A stretch of 38,649 nt of DNA from Streptomyces globisporus (lineage in GTDB: Bacteria > Actinomycetota > Actinomycetes > Streptomycetales > Streptomycetaceae). The stretch is from assembly GCF_003501885.1 (NCBI RefSeq), contig NZ_QWFA01000029.1, positions 1 through 38,649 of the forward strand, read 5' to 3'. Of this stretch, positions 24,341 to 32,180 are shown in pieces. Position numbers and translations under genes: made by a program. Every line of letters begins with the position of its first letter. Positions within the stretch are counted from its first letter, which is position 1. Under the pieces are notes generated by a model, which worked only from the letters and a program-made list of their open reading frames with translations, was not told the origin of the DNA and made no database searches.

Positions 24341-25213
24341 CTACCCGCGTTCCCACAACGCGGGGACGTTCGGCGGCTCCCAGCCGGAGATGGCCTGGTG
24401 CGCCTGCAGACAGCGGTAGGCGACCCCGCCGTGGGTCACGCGGTCGCCCGCGCGGTAGGAGGTGCCGGAGGCCCAGCTGGTCCCCGGCTCGGTGGGTGGG
24501 TCGGTGGGCGGATCGGTCGGCCCGGGCGTCTGGGCGACGTCCAGGACGAAGTCGAAGGAACCCTGGCGCCCGTTGCCGACGTTGCGGACGTTCATCAGCA
24601 GCTCGGGGTCGAACAGGGCGTCGGTGTTGTTGCGGGGCTCGTTCGGGAAGTAGAGCTGGGTGGTGAGGATGCGGCCGCCGGGCGCCTGCGCCTTCACATG
24701 GATGTGGCGCGTGCGGCCCGGGTAGAGGCCCGGCACGATCGTGGTGAGGCTGAACGAGCCGTCCGCGCCGGTGAACTGATGCCCCCGGAAAGCGAACTGA
24801 GCCATGTCGTAGGCCCCGTTCGTGTCCGCCTGCCAGAAGTCGAGCAGGGCCCCGGAGATGGGCCGGCAGGCCCGGCCGAAGACATAGCCGCTCACGGTGA
24901 GCGGTACGCCGGGGGTGCTCGGGGTCACCAGGCTCGTGCGGCGGGGCGAGTTGGGCTTGAAGTACGGCCCCTCCATCTGCGGCGGCGTCGTGTCGTCGCC
25001 GTCGTCGCACTCCGGGGTCGGGGCCAGAGGCCCGTTCCCGGTGGCGGCGGCGTCGCGGGCGAGCGCGACGCCCCCTCCGGCGAGCAGGGGCGCGGCGCTC
25101 GCGACGAGCGCGGCCTTCAGAAGACCTTTGCGGCTGATCCGCCGCCGGTCGCCCGACGCATCGTCGGACGCGCCCGGGTCGTGGGGGGTTGCGTTGTCCA
25201 TGTGTGGGGTCAT
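24341..25213 (-). CDS. Secreted intradiol dioxygenase with C-terminal CBM5/12-like module
   Basis: The protein has 290 residues. Its N-terminus has a Tat-like signal (RRRISRKGLLKAALVASAAPLLAGG), so folded export is likely. Residues 75-228 form an intradiol ring-cleavage dioxygenase domain (EGPYFKPNSPRR, ADTNGAYD, GLYPGRTRHIHVK). The predicted Fe(III) ligands Tyr135, Tyr164, His170 and His172 are all present. A TDPPTDPPTEPG linker leads to a ~45-residue carbohydrate-binding module at 246-290 (SWASGTSYRAGDRVTHGGVAYRCLQAHQ). A similar secreted catechol dioxygenase with a CBM is known from Streptomyces sp. SirexAA-E. It likely cleaves catechol-type lignin products at a polysaccharide surface. The ATG at 25213 has GAGGAAA upstream. 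Confidence 0.93.
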   Translation of the reverse strand: MTPHMDNATPHDPGASDDASGDRRRISRKGLLKAALVASAAPLLAGGGVALARDAAATGNGPLAPTPECDDGDDTTPPQMEGPYFKPNSPRRTSLVTPSTPGVPLTVSGYVFGRACRPISGALLDFWQADTNGAYDMAQFAFRGHQFTGADGSFSLTTIVPGLYPGRTRHIHVKAQAPGGRILTTQLYFPNEPRNNTDALFDPELLMNVRNVGNGRQGSFDFVLDVAQTPGPTDPPTDPPTEPGTSWASGTSYRAGDRVTHGGVAYRCLQAHQAISGWEPPNVPALWERG

Positions 25214-25316
25214 GACGGTTTCCTCGGAGTCCTCGGGGAGCCTCGACGCGGGGAGGCGGGAGGCGGGGAGGTTCAGGAGGTGCTGGTACGGGGCTGCCGG
25301 GCCGGGTCCGGAGCGG

Positions 25317-26696
25317 TCAGATCCGCTGCCAGAGCGCGGGGACGGCCGCGGGAGTCCAGCCGGGCTGCGCCGTGTGCGCCTGGAGGCAGCGGTAGGTCGC
25401 TCCGCCGTACGTCACCGTGGCTCCGGCGGCGTACGCGGTGCCGGCCGCCCAGGTGCCGCCCGGCGGGTCGGTGGGCGGGTCGGTCGGCGGCGTGGTCGGC
25501 GGGTCGGTGGGCGTACCGCTGGTGACCAGGGTCAGCCCGTACGCCTGGAGCAGCGGGTTGAGCGGCTGGAAGTACGTCGTACCGCCCGACGAGCAGTTGC
25601 CCGAGCCGCCGGAGGTGACGCCCTGCGCCTGGTTGCCGGAGATGTACGAGCCGCCGGAGTCGCCGGGCTCCGCGCAGACGCTGGTGCGGGTCACGCCGGA
25701 GATGGTGCCCTCCGGGTAGGTGACGCTGGTGTTGAGCTGCTGGATGGTGCCGCAGTGCCAGCCGGTGGTGGAGCCGGAGCGGCAGACCGAGGCGCCGACG
25801 ACGGAGGCGGTGGATCCGGCGACGGTGACGTCGCCCCGCCCGTAGCCGTTGACGGTCGGGCGCGGGGTCCAGTTGGCGTTGGTGGCGACCCAGGCGTAGT
25901 CGCGGCCGGGGAAGGTGGAGCCCTGGAAGGTGCCCTGGGCCTGCTGGTTGAAGCCGTTGGTGGTCGTGCCGACCCGGCCGCAGTGGCCCGCGGTGGCGAA
26001 GCCGTTCTGGGTGCCGCGCTTGACGGAGAAGCCGATGGAGCAGCGGCCGGAGCCGTTCATGTAGTACGCGTCGCCGCCCCGCAGGTCGGCGAAGGTGCGG
26101 GGCTTCTCGGCGGAGCGGGCGACGGTGACGAGGGCGCTGTCCACCCCGGCCGCCTTGAGGAACGCCGTTCCGGCGGCGGTGCTCGCGGCGTTCACGACGA
26201 CCCGGTTGGCCTCGACGTCGACGTACCAGACGGGCACGTCCTTCGGAGCCTTGCGCAGCGCGGACTTGTCGAGGGCCGCCTTGACGCCTTCGAGCCGGTC
26301 CAGGCTGTGGGCGACGACCTCGGCCTTCGCCCCGGCCCCGGTGATCCGGTCGGCCTGGGAGGCGTCGCTGGTGGAGACGGTCAGGGTCGCCTTCTCTCCG
26401 CTGACCCGGGCGCCGGCGAAGTCGGCGCCGAGGGACTTCTGCAGACCGGCGGCGACGGCTGCGGCGCGGTATTCGTTGCCTATCCGGCTCCGGGCGTCGT
26501 CCGCGTCCAGGCCGAGGTCGCGCTCCATGGCGGCCAGCAGTCCGGGCGACAGGCTGTCGGCGGAGACCGGCGGGGCGGTGCTGTCCGCGGGGTCGGCGGA
26601 CGCCACGCCGGTCAGCCCGGCGAGGGCGAGCGCACCCACGGCCACCGTGGCGGTGCCGACGGCGAGGGCGCGTCTGCGGAGCGTGGTTCTCTCCAC
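25317..26696 (-). CDS. Streptogrisin C-like S1 family serine protease with C-terminal chitin-binding module
   Basis: A secreted prepro-protease of 459 residues. The signal peptide ends near ASA-DP (residues ~34-35). A pro-domain of the alpha-lytic type (about 50-205) assists folding. The mature chymotrypsin-like domain starts near DLRGGDAYYM and keeps the triad His238 (TAGHC), Asp266 (GRDYAWV) and Ser347 (GDSGG), with disulfide cysteines around them. A TDPPTTPPTDPPTDPPGG linker leads to a 45-residue CBM5/12-like module (TWAAGTAYAAGATVTYGGATYRCLQAHT). This is the domain layout of S. griseus protease C. The GTG at 26696 has AAGGAG upstream. The dioxygenase gene follows after 103 bp on the same strand. 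Confidence 0.95.
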   Translation of the reverse strand: MERTTLRRRALAVGTATVAVGALALAGLTGVASADPADSTAPPVSADSLSPGLLAAMERDLGLDADDARSRIGNEYRAAAVAAGLQKSLGADFAGARVSGEKATLTVSTSDASQADRITGAGAKAEVVAHSLDRLEGVKAALDKSALRKAPKDVPVWYVDVEANRVVVNAASTAAGTAFLKAAGVDSALVTVARSAEKPRTFADLRGGDAYYMNGSGRCSIGFSVKRGTQNGFATAGHCGRVGTTTNGFNQQAQGTFQGSTFPGRDYAWVATNANWTPRPTVNGYGRGDVTVAGSTASVVGASVCRSGSTTGWHCGTIQQLNTSVTYPEGTISGVTRTSVCAEPGDSGGSYISGNQAQGVTSGGSGNCSSGGTTYFQPLNPLLQAYGLTLVTSGTPTDPPTTPPTDPPTDPPGGTWAAGTAYAAGATVTYGGATYRCLQAHTAQPGWTPAAVPALWQRI

Positions 26697-26896
26697 GTGA
26701 CTCTCCTTGGTTCAGGGGGTGTCCGGATCCGGCGGGGGTTGGTCCGGACCAGGGAATTGCCGAAACCGTAGCGGCGGTGACACCCGGCACAGGAGATCCC
26801 GTTCACCCCCCTCCCTTCGCGTTATGGGGGCCGGACGCCCTCCGGGGACCGGAAGCCGTCTCCCTTTCGGCGGGACGCCCGGGTAGGTTCGCCCTC

Positions 26897-27589
26897 ATGC
26901 ACACAGGGCAACTTCTGGGCTCGGGACGCACCGCCGACGTGTACGCACTCGACGGTTCCTGGGTCCTTCGCCGCTACCGGGACCGCTCCGACACCACGGA
27001 GGAGCTGGCCGTGATGAGTTACGTCGGCGCCTTCGGCTTCCCGGTGCCGCGCATCGGTCCGCCCGCCGAGGGGGCCCGCCCCACGGACCTGGTGCTCCAG
27101 CGGCTGACCGGCCCTACCCTGGCCGAGGCCCTGCTGGCCGGGCGGCTGGGGGTGACCGAGGCGGGGGCCCTGCTCGCCCGTCTGCTGCGGGAGTTGCACG
27201 CGATACCGCCCCGGGTCTCGACGAACCCGGAGGACTGCGTGCTCCATCTGGATCTGCATCCGGAGAACGTGATGCTGACAGCCGAGGGCGCGGTCGTGAT
27301 CGACTGGTCCAGCGCGGCGGAGGGCCCGCCCGGCCTCGACCGGGCGATGTCGGCGCTGACCCTGGCCCGGATCGCGCTGGACCCGGCGTTCCCGGCGGGG
27401 GCCGACGTACGGCCGCTGCTGGCGGCCCTCCTCGCCGAACTCGCCGACGACGGGGGCGCGTCGGCCGCCGATCTGGCGCTGGCCCGGACCCGCCAGCAGC
27501 AGAACCCGTACCTGACGGAGGCCGAACGGAACCGCCTGGACGAGGCGGTGGACCTGGTGCTGGAGCAGTCCAGCCCCTCCGGCGATTGA
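26897..27589 (+). CDS. Aminoglycoside phosphotransferase/choline kinase-like protein
   Basis: The protein has 230 residues and a kinase-like fold. The catalytic loop is LHLDLHPENVML (HxDxxxxN) and the metal-binding segment is VVIDWSS. The N-lobe has LGSGRTADVYAL as a nucleotide-binding loop. The family phosphorylates small molecules; the substrate is unknown, and drug resistance should not be assumed. I chose the ATG at 26897, where the protein begins MHTGQLLGSGRTADVY; upstream in-frame sequence is not family-like. The last residues SSPSGD and the stop codon fall inside a genus-typical terminator repeat, so the final codons probably derive from that element. Confidence 0.88.
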   Translation: MHTGQLLGSGRTADVYALDGSWVLRRYRDRSDTTEELAVMSYVGAFGFPVPRIGPPAEGARPTDLVLQRLTGPTLAEALLAGRLGVTEAGALLARLLRELHAIPPRVSTNPEDCVLHLDLHPENVMLTAEGAVVIDWSSAAEGPPGLDRAMSALTLARIALDPAFPAGADVRPLLAALLAELADDGGASAADLALARTRQQQNPYLTEAERNRLDEAVDLVLEQSSPSGD

Positions 27590-27620
27590 GGAGCGGGGGT
27601 CCGGGGGCGGAGCCCCCGAG
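27571..27620. terminator. Streptomyces-type intergenic repeat/terminator
   Basis: CAGCCCCTCCGGCGATTGAG is followed by GAGCGGGGG and then the hairpin CGGGGGCGGAGCCCCCG (27603-27619). I recall near-identical copies at many convergent gene ends in Streptomyces. Here it begins inside the phosphotransferase gene and ends 10 bp before the DUF3263 stop. Confidence 0.8.
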
Positions 27621-27629
27621 CAGGAAACC

Positions 27630-27911
27630 TCAGCGCCGCCCGCGCCGCGCGTCCCGCACCCGCCGCAGCCGGTTCACCGTGACCGGATCCTCCCGCAGCG
27701 CCCGCTCGTCCTCGATCAGCGCGTTCAGCAGCTGGTAGTAGCGGACCGGCGAGATCCTGAGCTCCTCGCGGATCGCCCGCTCCTTCGCCCCGGGCCCCGG
27801 CCAGGGCCGCCGCTCCAGGGCGAGCAGGGCCCGGTCCCGTACGGACAGCTCGTCCGGACCGGGCGCGGGCGCGGCCGGTCCATCGTGGGGCTCGTGGTCG
27901 GGGGCGGTCAT
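27630..27911 (-). CDS. DUF3263 family protein
   Basis: A small basic protein of 93 residues. The DUF3263 pattern is visible: LSVRDRALLALERRPWPGPGAKERAIREELRISPVRYYQLLNALIEDERALREDPVTVNRLRR. The middle part looks like a helix-turn-helix (AKERAIREELRISPVRYYQLLN), so DNA binding is possible, but no function is established. The N-terminal 20 residues are Pro/Ala-rich. The ATG at 27911 was chosen over an upstream in-frame start at 27947. It lies 69 bp downstream of the sugar-binding protein gene on the same strand and converges on the phosphotransferase gene. Confidence 0.85.
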   Translation of the reverse strand: MTAPDHEPHDGPAAPAPGPDELSVRDRALLALERRPWPGPGAKERAIREELRISPVRYYQLLNALIEDERALREDPVTVNRLRRVRDARRGRR

Positions 27912-27980
27912 ATCAACCAACCTAATACCCGCCCCCGACACCCACACGCGGCCCGGCTCCGCCCGCGCGGCCCGTGGTGG

Positions 27981-29258
27981 CTACTCGGCGGCTTCCGCCT
28001 CCGCGGCCTCGGCGGATATCTCCCCGAGGATGCTCTCGGGGTTGCTGCCCGGCGCGACCGCGCTGCCGATCTTCTTCTTGATCGTGTCGCTGACCGTGGC
28101 CCAGGACGTCTTGCCGAACGGGGGCAGGGTCGAGTTGGGCAGCGCGGCCAGGAACTCGTGCAGCTTCTTGTGCTTCTTGTCGGTCTCCATCGCGGCGGAG
28201 GCGCTGCCGGTCACCGGGAGGAGGTCGTACTCCTCGGCGAACTCCAGCACGTTCTCGTCGGAGTAGGCGTAGTCGAGGAACGTGCCGATCTCCTTGCGGT
28301 GGCCGTTCTCCTTGAAGCCCATCATCCAGTCGGCGACGCCCATGGAGCCCTTGGTCGGGCCGTCGGCGCCGGGCAGCGGCACCATGCCGACCTTGACGCC
28401 CTTGGCCTCGGCCTCGTCCATCAGGGTGGGGTGGCCGTTGAGCATGCCGACCTTGCCGGCGGTGAACGCCTCGAAGGCCTTGGCCCGGTCCAGCTTGCCC
28501 GGCGCGACCGGGCCGGTGAGGCCCTTGCCGACGAGGTTGTCCCGCAGCCAGCGGAACGTGGCGACGTTCTCGGCCGAGTCGATGTCGTACGAGCCGACGT
28601 CGTCCGTGTAGCCGCCGTTGCCGCTGAGCAGCCACATCAGGGTCTCGGCCTGGGCCTCCTCCTGGCCGAGCGGCAGGGCGAAGGGGTAGTCGACGCCCTT
28701 CGCCTTGAGGGCCGCGGCGTCACTGCTGATGTCGTCCCAGGTCTCGGGGGCGTCCAGGCCCGCCTGCTGGAAGAGCTTCTGGTTGTAGAAGAGCAGCCGG
28801 GTGCTGGCGACGAAGGGCAGGCCGTACAGCGTGCCGTCGACCTTGCCCGCGTCGGTGAGCGAGGGCAGGAAGTTGGCCGCGGTGCGGATGGCGAGCATCT
28901 CGTCGGCGCTGTAGAGCTTGCCCGCCTTGGCGTAGTCCGCGTAGGCGCCGATCTGGGCGATGTCCGGCGCGTCGCCGGCCTTCACCATCGCGGCGACCTC
29001 GCGGTCGACGTCCTTCCAGGAGAGGACGGTGACCTCGACCTTGATGCCGGGGTGCTCCTTCTCGAAGCCCGAGGCGACCCCGCTCCAGTACTTCTCGGAG
29101 CTGTTCTCCGGACCGGTGCCGTAGTCCGCGGCGACCAGCTTCAGCGTGACGTCGCCCGAAGCGGCATCACCACCGCAGGCCGACAACGTTGCCGTCATTC
29201 CCAGCGCGGCCACCGCCGCGGTCAGACCCAAAAAGCGCCGCTGCACAGCCTCGCCCAT
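27981..29258 (-). CDS. Extracellular solute-binding lipoprotein, sugar ABC transporter type (orphan)
   Basis: The protein has 425 residues. The lipoprotein signal ends in the lipobox LSAC (ALGMTATLSACGG). The rest matches family 1 (MalE-like) sugar-binding proteins: GIKVEVTVLSWKDVDREVAAMVKAGDAPDIAQIG, VDGTLYGLPFVASTRLLFYNQKLFQQAGLDAPETWDD, and a FTAGKVGMLNGHPTLM segment. It should capture a sugar or oligosaccharide at the cell surface. No permease genes are adjacent, so it must share membrane components encoded elsewhere. It is divergent from nagK-nagA across a region with two DasR-like sites, which suggests an aminosugar ligand. The ATG at 29258 fits the signal peptide; a GTG five codons later is possible. 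Confidence 0.92.
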   Translation of the reverse strand: MGEAVQRRFLGLTAAVAALGMTATLSACGGDAASGDVTLKLVAADYGTGPENSSEKYWSGVASGFEKEHPGIKVEVTVLSWKDVDREVAAMVKAGDAPDIAQIGAYADYAKAGKLYSADEMLAIRTAANFLPSLTDAGKVDGTLYGLPFVASTRLLFYNQKLFQQAGLDAPETWDDISSDAAALKAKGVDYPFALPLGQEEAQAETLMWLLSGNGGYTDDVGSYDIDSAENVATFRWLRDNLVGKGLTGPVAPGKLDRAKAFEAFTAGKVGMLNGHPTLMDEAEAKGVKVGMVPLPGADGPTKGSMGVADWMMGFKENGHRKEIGTFLDYAYSDENVLEFAEEYDLLPVTGSASAAMETDKKHKKLHEFLAALPNSTLPPFGKTSWATVSDTIKKKIGSAVAPGSNPESILGEISAEAAEAEAAE

Positions 29259-29485
29259 CCTCGTCGATCGCCTTGCCCACGGGCGGTGCGCACGGCGCAG
29301 GCCGCAGCCCTCGTTCGGCCGCGGCAGTGCCGCCCTGTCCTGGGCACCGTCCGGATGAACTGCGATTTTCCCCCATTGCCGACGCGAAGGTCTACACCAC
29401 CGGCGTATCGCTTCGGCAACGTATACGGGCCCTGAGGGCCACAACTGGCTTGCGGGTACTGGAAGTCGGAGCCCCCGGCCCGTAT

Positions 29486-29501
29486 CTTGGTCCAGACCTT
29501 T
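29486..29501. promoter_or_regulatory. DasR-responsive element (dre)-like site 1
   Basis: CTTGGTCCAGACCTTT contains the core TGGTCnAGACC of the DasR consensus ACTGGTCTAGACCACT as known from S. coelicolor. It lies 152 bp upstream of nagK. Confidence 0.7.
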
Positions 29502-29608
29502 GACCCGGATACCCGCCGATCCGGAGTTCCCATACGTGACCTTCCGGAAGAAAAAGGTCCGTTCTTCACTGGTTCCTCATTTTGTATGGGTGCGCAACAA
29601 ACCACGTT

Positions 29609-29624
29609 AGTGGACTAGACCTTT
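29609..29624. promoter_or_regulatory. DasR-responsive element (dre)-like site 2
   Basis: AGTGGACTAGACCTTT matches 13 of 16 positions of the DasR consensus, including CTAGACC. It ends 28 bp before the nagK start codon, where binding would block transcription or initiation. Confidence 0.75.
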
Positions 29625-29652
29625 TGGGGGTCGGCGGGCGAAACTGTCTCCC

Positions 29653-30585
29653 GTGAGACATGTCATCGCCCTCGATGTGGGCGGCACCGGAATGAAGGCC
29701 GCACTGGTCGGGACCGACGGCACCCTCCTCCACGAGGCGCGGCGGGCCACCGACCGGAAGCGCGGCGCCGAAGCGGTCATCGAGTCGATCCTCGCGTTCG
29801 CGGCGGATCTGCGGGCCCACGGCGAGGAGCACCTCGGCGAGAGCGCCGTCGCCGCCGGGGTCGCCGTGCCCGGCATCGTCGACTCCGCGAAGGGCATCGC
29901 GGTGTACGCCGCGAACCTGGGCTGGCGCGACGTACCGCTGCGCGCCCTGCTCTCCGAGCGGCTGGGCGCCATCCCGGTCGCCCTCGGCCACGACGTCCGC
30001 ACCGGCGGGCTCGCCGAGGGCCGCATCGGGGCCGGGCGCGGCACGGACCGCTTCCTGTTCGTCCCGCTCGGCACCGGGATCGCCGGGGCCATCGGCATCG
30101 CGGGCGCCATCGAGGCGGGCGCCCACGGGGACGCGGGCGAGATCGGCCACATCGTCGTCCGCCCGGACGGACCCGACTGCAGCTGCGGCCAGCGCGGCTG
30201 TCTGGAGACCCTGGCATCCGCCGCCGCGGTGACCCGGGCCTGGGCTGCCGCCTCCGGGGACCCCGGGGCGGACGCCGCGGACTGCGCGAAGGCCGTCGAG
30301 TCGGGCGGCCCGGCGGCGATCGAGGTCTGGCGGAACGCGGTCGACGCGCTCGCCGCCGGCCTCGTCACCGCGCTCACTCTGCTCGACCCGGGCACGCTCA
30401 TCATCGGTGGCGGTCTCGCCGAAGCCGGGGAAACCTTGTTCACACCACTGCGTGCGGCCGTCGAGGAACGGATCACGTTCCAGAAGCTGCCCCACATCGT
30501 CCCGGCGGCCCTCGGGGACACCGCCGGATGCCTGGGCGCGGGGCTGCTCGCCTGGGATCTACTCGCCACGGAGGTTTCCGCCTGA
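29653..30585 (+). CDS. nagK: ROK family N-acetylglucosamine kinase
   Basis: The protein has 310 residues and is cytoplasmic. It should phosphorylate N-acetylglucosamine at O6 with ATP. The ATP phosphate loop is ALDVGGTGMK at the N-terminus. The ROK signature and zinc site are at HGDAGEIGHIVVRPDGPDCSCGQRGCLET (ExGH plus CxCGxxGCxE), and FVPLGTGIAGAI is the second phosphate motif. Its stop overlaps the nagA start (TGATG), so the two are translationally coupled and supply the first two steps of GlcNAc use. The GTG at 29653 follows the dre-like site closely; the ribosome site is weak. Confidence 0.93.
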   Translation: MRHVIALDVGGTGMKAALVGTDGTLLHEARRATDRKRGAEAVIESILAFAADLRAHGEEHLGESAVAAGVAVPGIVDSAKGIAVYAANLGWRDVPLRALLSERLGAIPVALGHDVRTGGLAEGRIGAGRGTDRFLFVPLGTGIAGAIGIAGAIEAGAHGDAGEIGHIVVRPDGPDCSCGQRGCLETLASAAAVTRAWAAASGDPGADAADCAKAVESGGPAAIEVWRNAVDALAAGLVTALTLLDPGTLIIGGGLAEAGETLFTPLRAAVEERITFQKLPHIVPAALGDTAGCLGAGLLAWDLLATEVSA

Positions 30586-31742
30586 TGGCCCCACGCGCAG
30601 CAGACAGCACCGTTCTCGCCGGCGCCCGGGTGGTGCTCCCCACCGGCACGGTCGAGGACGGCCGGGTGACCGTCGAAGGCACCCGTATCGCCGCCTCCGC
30701 ACCGGAGGGCGCCCGGACCGTCGACCTCTCCGGCCACTGGGTGGTCCCCGGCTTCGTGAACATGCACAACCACGGCGGCGGCGGGGCCTCCTTCACCTCC
30801 GGCACCGTGGACGAGGTCCTCACCGGCATCCGTACGCACCGCGAGCACGGCACCACCACGATGGTCGCCTCCACCGTCACCGGCGAGATGGACTTCCTCG
30901 CCCGGCGCGCGGGCGTCCTGTCCGAACTGGTCGAGCAGGGCGATCTGGCCGGGATCCACTTCGAGGGCCCCTTCATCTCGCCGTGCCGCAAGGGCGCCCA
31001 CAGCGAGGAGCTGCTGCGCGACCCTGACCCGGCCGAGGTCCGCAAGCTGCTGGACGCCGCGCGCGGCACCGCCCGGATGTTCACCCTCGCCACCGAACTG
31101 CCCGGCGGCATCGACTCCGTACGGCTGCTCGCCGAGCACGGGGTCATCGCCGCCATCGGCCACACGGACGCGACGTACGAGCAGACGGTCGAGGCCATCG
31201 ACGCGGGCGCGACCGTCGCCACGCATCTGTTCAACGCGATGCCGCCGCTCGCCCACCGCGAGCCCGGCCCGATCGCCGCCCTCCTGGAGGACGACCGGAT
31301 CACCGTCGAGCTGATCAACGACGGCACGCATCTGCACCCGGCCGTCCTGGAGCTGGCCTACCGGCACAAGGGTGCGGGACGGGTCGCGCTGATCACCGAC
31401 GCGATGGACGCGGCCGGCTTCGGCGACGGCTCCTACGACCTCGGGCCGCTCGCGGTCGAGGTCAAGGACGGCGTCGCCCGGCTGGTGGAGGGCGGCTCGA
31501 TCGCCGGCTCCACGCTCACCCTGGACACCGCGTTCCGCCGGGCGGTCACCCTCGACGAGATCCCCGTCGATGACGTCGTCCGGTCCATCTCCGCCAACCC
31601 GGCCCGGCTGCTCGGCGTCTACGACCGGGTCGGCTCGCTGGATGCGGGCAAGGACGCCGACCTCGTGGTCCTCGACGAGGAATTCGTCCTCAAGGGCGTC
31701 ATGCGCCGGGGCGAGTGGATCATCGAGCCGAAGACGGCCTGA
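30585..31742 (+). CDS. nagA: N-acetylglucosamine-6-phosphate deacetylase
   Basis: The protein has 385 residues, the usual NagA length. It removes the acetyl group from GlcNAc-6-phosphate to give glucosamine-6-phosphate, the ligand that releases DasR in Streptomyces. Amidohydrolase hallmarks are HNHGGGG in the first strand region, GIHFEGPFISPCRKGAH with the metal-binding glutamate, IGHTDATYEQ and THLFNAMPPLAHREPG with metal-binding histidines, and ALITDAMDAAG with the catalytic aspartate. The start ATG overlaps the nagK TGA. A hairpin follows the stop. Confidence 0.96.
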   Translation: MAPRAADSTVLAGARVVLPTGTVEDGRVTVEGTRIAASAPEGARTVDLSGHWVVPGFVNMHNHGGGGASFTSGTVDEVLTGIRTHREHGTTTMVASTVTGEMDFLARRAGVLSELVEQGDLAGIHFEGPFISPCRKGAHSEELLRDPDPAEVRKLLDAARGTARMFTLATELPGGIDSVRLLAEHGVIAAIGHTDATYEQTVEAIDAGATVATHLFNAMPPLAHREPGPIAALLEDDRITVELINDGTHLHPAVLELAYRHKGAGRVALITDAMDAAGFGDGSYDLGPLAVEVKDGVARLVEGGSIAGSTLTLDTAFRRAVTLDEIPVDDVVRSISANPARLLGVYDRVGSLDAGKDADLVVLDEEFVLKGVMRRGEWIIEPKTA

Positions 31743-31763
31743 GGCGCCTCCCCGGTCCCCGGT

Positions 31764-31784
31764 CCCCGGTCCGAGGGACCGGGG
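31764..31784. terminator. Hairpin terminator after nagA, with a tandem CCCCGGT heptamer
   Basis: CCCCGGTCC pairs with GGACCGGGG across a GAG loop. The left arm is the third unit of a 7-bp tandem repeat (CCCCGGT starting at 31750, 31757 and 31764). It lies between the converging nagA and acetyltransferase remnant. Confidence 0.8.
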
Positions 31785-31798
31785 CGCGGGGCCCGGGG

Positions 31799-32065
31799 TC
31801 AGGACGGAGCCGCAGCGCTCCGGGTGTACACCAGCTTGGCCGGGCCCTCGTCCTCCAGCAGGCCCGCGGAGACACCGCCCTGTCCGAGGCGGCTCTCCAC
31901 ATGCGCGTCCGAAGCCCCGCTGCCGATGAACCGGTCCACCGCCTCGTCACCGAGGAACCCGCGGTAGCAGGCGTCGATCGTGCGGCGCGCGAGAGCTTGG
32001 AGATCGCCGAGATCCTCCGGGGTCGCCGGGCGGATGGAGGGCTCGTGCTGCTGTGCGGTCGTCAC
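31799..32065 (-). pseudogene. GNAT acetyltransferase remnant with internal deletion
   Basis: The open frame encodes 88 residues. The first ~57 (PSIRPATPEDLGDLQALARRTIDACYRGFLGDEAVDRFIGSGASDAHVESRLGQGG) are a good GNAT N-terminus. The expected central strands and the acetyl-CoA pyrophosphate loop (Q/RxxGxG/A) are absent, and the sequence passes directly to LLEDEGPAKLVYTR, which looks like the extreme C-terminus of such enzymes. Full-length relatives have about 150-170 residues, so roughly 70-90 codons seem to be missing with the frame preserved. It cannot bind acetyl-CoA in the normal way. The start is the GTG at 32065. It might be expressed as a small protein, but I treat it as a decayed gene. 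Confidence 0.65.
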
Positions 32066-32148
32066 GGTGATCCGGCTTCTACGGGGCTCGCGACTCCAGC
32101 CGCTCCACCACCCGCCGACCGAGCGGACCGGGCGCGTAACGAAGCGAT

Positions 32149-32180
32149 GGCGGTCGGCCCTCGGGTCTGGGCCGACCGCC
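32149..32180 (+). promoter_or_regulatory. Perfect 12-bp stem hairpin upstream of the pfkB-type gene
   Basis: GGCGGTCGGCCC and GGGCCGACCGCC pair perfectly with an 8-nt loop. Neither neighbour ends here (both genes start away from it), so it is not an obvious terminator. TTGACA at 32187-32192 just after it could be a -35 box. It could alternatively be the terminator of a lost gene. Confidence 0.45.

Larger units (their letters stand above)
29259..29652. other. Divergent regulatory region of the sugar-binding gene and nagKA
   Basis: 394 bp without a convincing gene. It holds the promoters of both transcription units and two DasR-type operators (29486-29501 and 29609-29624). The segment 29500-29610 is less GC-rich than its surroundings, as expected for promoters. 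Confidence 0.6.

Noticed and set aside
24897..26771. A 624-codon plus-strand frame opposite the dioxygenase and protease genes
   Set aside because: Antisense shadow of two genes whose catalytic motifs are complete on the other strand.
26897..27589. Dedicated antibiotic-resistance phosphotransferase
   Set aside because: Only general kinase-fold motifs are present and the neighbourhood has no antibiotic biosynthesis genes.
27571..27620. Attachment site or insertion-sequence scar
   Set aside because: The sequence is better explained as a common Streptomyces convergent terminator repeat; no integrase or transposase is nearby.
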